DNA from: Pseudomonadota bacterium
Lineage (GTDB): Bacteria > Pseudomonadota > Gammaproteobacteria > Burkholderiales > Rhodocyclaceae
Direction: 5' to 3'
NCBI GenBank assembly: GCA_030917225.1
Contig: JAUPVD010000270.1
Coordinates: 1-15,140 of the forward strand
Length of the DNA: 15,140 nt
Each line of letters starts with the position of its first letter. The first letter of the stretch is position 1. Positions 13,140 to 15,140 of the stretch are shown here, piece by piece. The notes below the pieces were generated by a model, which saw nothing but the letters and a program-made list of their open reading frames with translations, was not told where the DNA came from and ran no database searches. The translations under genes were made by a program, and so were the position numbers.

Positions 13140-14300
13140 TCAGACCGATACGGCAGCGGCCACAGCACGCCGCAGGCGCGCCAGGGCTTCCTCCAGCGTC
13201 GGCAGGGCACAACCGAAGTTGAGGCGTAGCCAGCCGGGCGCGCCAAAATCCGCCCCATCTGAAAGCCCGACACCGAACGTCTCGAAATGACGATGGGCGC
13301 TCTCCAGACCGAGGCCGCGTGCGTCGATCCAGGCCAGGTAGGTAGCCTCGACATGCGCCATCGACACCCCCGGCATCGCCGCCACAGCCGCCTCGACCCG
13401 GTCGCGGTTGCGGCGCAGGGTGGCGATCAGCGCCGCGTGCCAGTCACCACTGTCGCGCAATGCCGCCTCGCAGGCCGCCAAGCCGAGCACATTCACGTGC
13501 GGCACGATGCCAGCCATTGCCCGGCTAAAGGCGCGGCGCAGACCGACATCGGGGATCACCGCAAACGCACAGCCGAGCCCCGGCACGTTGAAGGATTTTG
13601 ACGGCGCCATCAGCGTGATGCTGCGCAGTGCGATGTCGTCGCCAAGCATGGCCATCGGCAGGTGCTGGCGCCCTTCATCGAGCACCAGATCACAGTGGAT
13701 TTCGTCAGAACAGACAACCAGATCGTGGCGACAGCAGAAGTCGGCAATCGCTGCCAGTTCATCCGCTTCCCAGGCACGACCGACCGGGTTGTGCGGGTGG
13801 CAGAGCAGGAACAACCGGGTTCCGGGGGTGATCGCCGCTTCCGCAGCCGGCCAGTCCCAACCCCAGCGCCCGTCCTTCAGCGCCAGCGAAGTGGTGCACA
13901 AACCCCGGCCGGAAAAATGCGGCGCAGACATGAATGGCGGGTAGACCGGCGTAGCGGTGAACACCTCGCCTTCTACTGCACGACAGGCAAGGTTCAGCCC
14001 GGTCACCAAGCCCGGCAGCCATACCAGCCAGTCGGCGTCGATGCGCCAGCCGTATTCGCTCTCAAGATGGCCAATGACGGCTTCGGTCAGGGCCGGCCAC
14101 GGCTCGGCATAGCCGAAGACGCCATGAGCAACGCGTTGCTGCAGCGCCTCGACAATCGCCGGCGGTGCCGCAAAATCCATATCGGCAACCCACATCGGCA
14201 GTATGTCGCGGCCGGCATAGCGGTTCCACTTGACCGAATCATGACCGCTGCGGTCGATAACCCGGTCAAAACCGAACGGGTCGGCCACCCCGAACGTCAC
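13140..14300 (-). CDS. MalY/PatB-family C-S lyase (PLP aminotransferase fold)
   Basis: This 386-residue fold-type I PLP enzyme matches the MalY/PatB group, whose members act as cystathionine or cysteine-S-conjugate beta-lyases. The N-terminus has the group signature ([22 protein letters not shown], 22-43). The PLP site has Asn171 (CHPHNPVG), Asp199 (SDEIHCDLV), and the Schiff-base lysine Lys235 in [12 protein letters not shown]. The start is GTG at 14300-14298, overlapping the stop of the upstream cysteine synthase as GTGA, so translation is probably coupled. With cysK beside it, it could supply homocysteine from cystathionine (a MetC role) or recycle cysteine conjugates. It lacks the transcription-factor or maltose context of E. 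coli malY. It ends three bases from the facing folate gene. Confidence 0.9.
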   Translation of the reverse strand: MTFGVADPFGFDRVIDRSGHDSVKWNRYAGRDILPMWVADMDFAAPPAIVEALQQRVAHGVFGYAEPWPALTEAVIGHLESEYGWRIDADWLVWLPGLVTGLNLACRAVEGEVFTATPVYPPFMSAPHFSGRGLCTTSLALKDGRWGWDWPAAEAAITPGTRLFLLCHPHNPVGRAWEADELAAIADFCCRHDLVVCSDEIHCDLVLDEGRQHLPMAMLGDDIALRSITLMAPSKSFNVPGLGCAFAVIPDVGLRRAFSRAMAGIVPHVNVLGLAACEAALRDSGDWHAALIATLRRNRDRVEAAVAAMPGVSMAHVEATYLAWIDARGLGLESAHRHFETFGVGLSDGADFGAPGWLRLNFGCALPTLEEALARLRRAVAAAVSV

Positions 14301-15140
14301 ACTTCGAGATGCGAGTAGAGCGCCGTCGACAGATAGCGCTCGCCGAACGAGGGGATTATCACCACGGTGAGCTTGCCGGCATTCTCCGGGCGGCGCGCCA
14401 CGTCCAGCGCCGCCGCAACGGCTGCACCGGAGGAGATGCCGACCAGCAGGCCTTCTTCGGTCGCCATGCGACGGGCCATGCTGAAGGCGTCGTCGTTCTT
14501 CACCCGCGCCACTTCGTCGTAGATCGAAGTATTCAGAACCTTTGGCACGAAACCGGCACCGATACCCTGGATCGGGTGCGGCCCCTTCTGGCCGCCGGAA
14601 AGGACCGGCGAGGCATCGGGTTCGACAGCGATGATCTGCACGCCCGGCTTCTTCGCCTTGAGTACTTCACCGATGCCGGTAATGGTGCCGCCCGTGCCGA
14701 TGCCGGAGACAACGATGTCGACGCTACCGTCAGTGTCGCGCCAGATTTCCTCGGCGGTTGTCTGCCGATGCACTTCCGGGTTGGCCGGGTTTTCGAACTG
14801 CTGCGGAATGAAGTAGCGGGAATTCGCCGCCGCCAAATCCTCGGCCTTCTTGATGGCGCCACCCATACCATCCGGCCCGGGTGTCAGGATCAGTTCGGCA
14901 CCATAAGCCTTGAGCAACAGGCGCCGCTCGCGGCTCATGGTTTCCGGCATGACGAAGGCGCATCGGATGCCGCGTGCGGCACAGACCATGGCCAGGCCGA
15001 TGCCGGTATTGCCGGAGGTCGGTTCGAGCACCACGGTATCCGGGCCGATCTTTCCAGCTGCCTGCGCAGCATCGATCATCGCTGCAGCGATGCGGTCCTT
15101 GACGCTGTGCGCTGGGTTAAAAAACTCCAGCTTGGCAACC
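14297..15140 (-). CDS. cysK: Cysteine synthase A, N-terminus beyond window
   Basis: 280 residues are visible; the frame stays open past the right edge, so the start is not seen. The first visible residues are [17 protein letters not shown], which include the PLP-binding lysine (SVKDR). Then come [12 protein letters not shown] (substrate loop), [58 protein letters not shown] (phosphate cradle) and [12 protein letters not shown], ending [14 protein letters not shown]. This motif set is O-acetylserine sulfhydrylase; the [14 protein letters not shown] block favours CysK over CysM. The enzyme makes cysteine from O-acetylserine and sulfide. About 35-40 residues should be missing at the N-terminus compared with the family. 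The stop overlaps the GTG start of the downstream PatB-like gene. Confidence 0.95.
   Translation of the reverse strand, partial: VAKLEFFNPAHSVKDRIAAAMIDAAQAAGKIGPDTVVLEPTSGNTGIGLAMVCAARGIRCAFVMPETMSRERRLLLKAYGAELILTPGPDGMGGAIKKAEDLAAANSRYFIPQQFENPANPEVHRQTTAEEIWRDTDGSVDIVVSGIGTGGTITGIGEVLKAKKPGVQIIAVEPDASPVLSGGQKGPHPIQGIGAGFVPKVLNTSIYDEVARVKNDDAFSMARRMATEEGLLVGISSGAAVAAALDVARRPENAGKLTVVIIPSFGERYLSTALYSHLEV

Noticed and set aside
13131..13143. Short inverted repeat CTGAA-T-TTCAG at the folate/lyase convergent junction
   Set aside because: Facing TGA and TCA stops give most of this symmetry by default, and the centre is too short to form a useful hairpin.
1..15140. CRISPR array, tRNA, rRNA, transposase, toxin-antitoxin pair
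   Set aside because: No spaced direct repeats, cloverleaf or conserved RNA sequence, DDE transposase or paired small ORFs of known toxin families were found by reading both strands.

Overview
The window is high-G+C bacterial chromosome. Densely packed genes, short intergenic gaps, -10-like TAAAAT boxes close to starts, and the mix of protein families (FIST sensor, MidA/NDUFAF7-type methyltransferase, YjfB-like motility protein, bacterial NDUFA9-like reductase, slt/fau/cca housekeeping genes) suggest a betaproteobacterium, most likely of the Rhodocyclales (Dechloromonas/Azonexus-like). That placement rests on protein resemblance from memory, not on a search. No rRNA, tRNA, CRISPR array, transposase or phage gene was seen.

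Layout. 1-1835 (minus): a FIST-domain sensor gene followed 6 bp later by a PAS-domain sensor protein that runs off the left edge. They are divergent from 1954-3108 (plus), a MidA/NDUFAF7-family methyltransferase, across an intergenic region with an operator-like dyad. 3207-4043 (plus): a secreted PilJ-type sensor-domain protein. 4083-4298 (minus): a 71-residue protein of unknown function. 4459-4656 (plus): a YjfB-family motility-associated small protein. 4667-6075 (minus): a two-gene operon of a YfcG-like glutathione transferase and an alpha/beta hydrolase, coupled by an ATGA overlap. 6165-6859 (plus): an exported TPR protein coupled to a DUF2905 membrane protein. 6843-9175 (minus): an NDUFA9-like NAD(P)-binding reductase and the CCA-adding enzyme, separated by a long imperfect palindrome. 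9348-10346 (plus): an HPP-family membrane protein. 10512-12455 (minus): soluble lytic transglycosylase. 12564-13136 (plus): 5-formyltetrahydrofolate cyclo-ligase. 13140-15140 (minus): cysteine synthase A (start beyond the right edge) coupled to a MalY/PatB-type C-S lyase, a sulfur amino-acid operon.

Most genes are ordinary core or accessory metabolism. The signals that the genes do not explain are at the junctions. A ~165-bp MITE-like element with terminal inverted repeats and flanking CTAG lies between the HPP and slt genes and supplies the stop codons of both. A ~110-bp imperfect palindrome lies between the NDUFA9-like gene and cca and supplies the former's stop codon. Several other convergent junctions carry near-perfect palindromes, two of which contain both facing stop codons. 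Sensory genes with no visible output domain (FIST plus PAS protein, secreted PilJ-type protein) and the YjfB-like protein form a loose signalling and motility group at the left end. I found no convincing new multi-gene system; the palindromic elements are the best candidates for something undescribed.
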